64,000 nucleotides of DNA from assembly GCF_019209835.1 (NCBI RefSeq), contig NZ_JAHUTS010000011.1:62001-126000 (forward strand), written 5' to 3'. This stretch comes from Enterovibrio paralichthyis (lineage in GTDB: Bacteria > Pseudomonadota > Gammaproteobacteria > Enterobacterales > Vibrionaceae). Below, piece after piece: positions 62,819-64,000 of this stretch. The notes beneath the pieces are model-generated. The model saw nothing but the letters and a program-made list of their open reading frames with translations, was not told where the DNA came from and ran no database searches. The number at the start of each line of letters is the position of its first letter. Position 1 is the first letter of the stretch. The position numbers and the translations under genes are program-made.

Positions 62819-64000
62819 ATGTTACGAATAGCTAAAGAAGCCCTCACTTTCGATGATGTTTTGCTGGTTCCAGCACACTCAACCGTACTCCCTAACACTG
62901 CCGACTTGCGCACGCAATTGACAAAGAAAATCTCCCTGAACATCCCGCTGATCTCAGCTGCGATGGATACAGTGACTGAAGCCCGTCTGGCGATCGCACT
63001 GGCTCAGGAAGGTGGCATCGGTTTTATCCACAAAAACATGTCAATTGAACAGCAGGCTGAACAAGTTCGCCTGGTGAAAATCTTCGAAGCCGGTGTGGTT
63101 TCAAACCCTATCACGGTTACCCCGGATCAAACCATCGCAGATGTAAAAGCACTGACCGAAAAACACGGTTTTGCAGGCTTCCCGGTTGTCACTCGCAGCA
63201 ACGAGCTGGTGGGTATCATTACTGGCCGTGACGTTCGCTTCGTGACAGACCTGAACTTGAAGGTTGAGGAAGTGATGACACCTAAAGATCGTCTGGCGAC
63301 GGTTAAAGAAGGTGCAAGCCGCGAAGAAGTGCAAAAGCTGATGCAACAATTCCGCGTAGAGAAAGTGCTGGTCGTGAACGACAACCACCACATCTCAGGC
63401 ATGATCACTGCAAAAGATTTCCAGAAAGCCGAGCGCAAACCAAACGCATGTAAAGACGAGCAAGGCCGTCTGCGTGTAGGTGCAGCGGTTGGTGCAGGTG
63501 CAGGTAACGAAGAGCGTATCGCGGCTCTGGTTGAAGCAGGCGTTGACGTACTGCTGATTGACTCATCACACGGCCACTCTGAAGGTGTACTGCAGCGTAT
63601 CCGTGAAACACGTGCTGCTTTCCCTGATCTGCAAATCATCGGCGGTAACGTCGCGACAGGTGCTGGCGCGAAAGCCCTGATTGAAGCGGGTGTGGACGCC
63701 GTAAAAGTAGGTATCGGCCCTGGTTCAATCTGTACTACCCGTATCGTTACCGGTGTTGGTGTTCCACAAATCACTGCGATTTCTGACGCGGTTGAAGTGG
63801 CTGAGCAATATGGCATTCCATGTATCGCAGACGGCGGTATCCGCTTCTCTGGCGACATGTGTAAAGCGATCGTTGCCGGTGCATCCTGTGTGATGGTGGG
63901 CTCAATGTTGGCAGGTACTGAAGAATCTCCAGGTGAAGTGGAACTGTACCAAGGCCGCGCATACAAATCTTACCGTGGAATGGGCTCGCTGGGCGCGATG
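62819..64000 (+). CDS. guaB: IMP dehydrogenase (partial)
   Basis: 394 codons to the window edge (E. coli enzyme is 488). NAD-dependent conversion of IMP to XMP, committed step of GMP synthesis. Features: FDDVLLVPAHSTVLP, CBS pair (about residues 95-200), catalytic loop GIGPGSICTTRIVTGVGVPQ with the active Cys. Cut off shortly after SYRGMGSLGAM. Start ATG 62819. Confidence 0.97.
   Translation, partial: MLRIAKEALTFDDVLLVPAHSTVLPNTADLRTQLTKKISLNIPLISAAMDTVTEARLAIALAQEGGIGFIHKNMSIEQQAEQVRLVKIFEAGVVSNPITVTPDQTIADVKALTEKHGFAGFPVVTRSNELVGIITGRDVRFVTDLNLKVEEVMTPKDRLATVKEGASREEVQKLMQQFRVEKVLVVNDNHHISGMITAKDFQKAERKPNACKDEQGRLRVGAAVGAGAGNEERIAALVEAGVDVLLIDSSHGHSEGVLQRIRETRAAFPDLQIIGGNVATGAGAKALIEAGVDAVKVGIGPGSICTTRIVTGVGVPQITAISDAVEVAEQYGIPCIADGGIRFSGDMCKAIVAGASCVMVGSMLAGTEESPGEVELYQGRAYKSYRGMGSLGAM

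Overview
The window reads as a chromosomal segment of a marine gammaproteobacterium of the family Vibrionaceae. The core runs queA-tgt-yajC-secD-secF, suhB/trmJ, iscR-iscS-iscU-iscA-hscB-hscA-fdx-iscX-pepB, ndk-rlmN-pilW-rodZ-ispG-hisS-yfgM-bamB-der-yfgJ and xseA/guaB. All are full length (guaB is cut by the window edge), and the order matches the Vibrio/enteric arrangement. The tmRNA tag ANDENYALAA, a secreted chitinase, two GlyGly-CTERM serine proteases and an oxyR/prx pair of Vibrio oxyR2/prx2 type also fit. The genus is not fixed by the sequence; a Grimontia- or Enterovibrio-like organism is a guess.

Layout. 1-6.8 kb: signalling (hybrid-type histidine kinase cut by the left edge, REC-PAS-GGDEF-EAL protein, chemoreceptor). 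6.8-9.1 kb: AhpD-like carboxymuconolactone decarboxylase protein, divergent AraC regulator, DUF2927 protein. 9.2-16.2 kb: accessory block ending next to the 3' end of ssrA. It holds a restriction-modification-type controller (C protein) with its own C-box operator, a PD-(D/E)XK/Schlafen-group-3 helicase fusion in the place where the restriction enzyme normally sits, a TehB-like methyltransferase followed by a PLD-helicase-DUF3427-S24 fusion, and a YeeE/YedE transporter. 16.4-18.4 kb: ssrA, smpB, ratA, rnfH. 18.4-25.3 kb: M66 metalloprotease with chitin-binding modules, ppk2, cutC, prx/oxyR. 26-32.5 kb: aceBA glyoxylate shunt and a large GH18 chitinase. 32.5-36 kb: acpH, a CBS protein and two exported GlyGly-CTERM proteases. 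36-64 kb: the housekeeping core described above.

The best candidate for an undescribed system is 9254-11504. A 77-residue C-protein homologue lies 46 bp downstream of two 11-bp operators (GACTTATAGTC and GACTCATAATC, 4 bp apart). Its stop overlaps the start of a nuclease-helicase fusion, as C and R genes overlap in C-controlled restriction-modification loci, yet no DNA methyltransferase with a recognisable DPPY-type motif is nearby. This suggests a defence effector whose delayed expression is timed by a captured C-protein switch. The neighbouring methyltransferase/PLD-helicase pair is probably a second defence or repair module. Other items worth a look are a 176-bp imperfect palindrome (MITE-like) between iscX and pepB, a 9-bp tandem repeat between secF and suhB, an M66 zinc motif with unusual spacing, two proteases lacking the trypsin Asp189, and a Dam-site cluster upstream of yfgJ.

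All functional calls come from reading the translated sequence and recalling family motifs; no database search was run.
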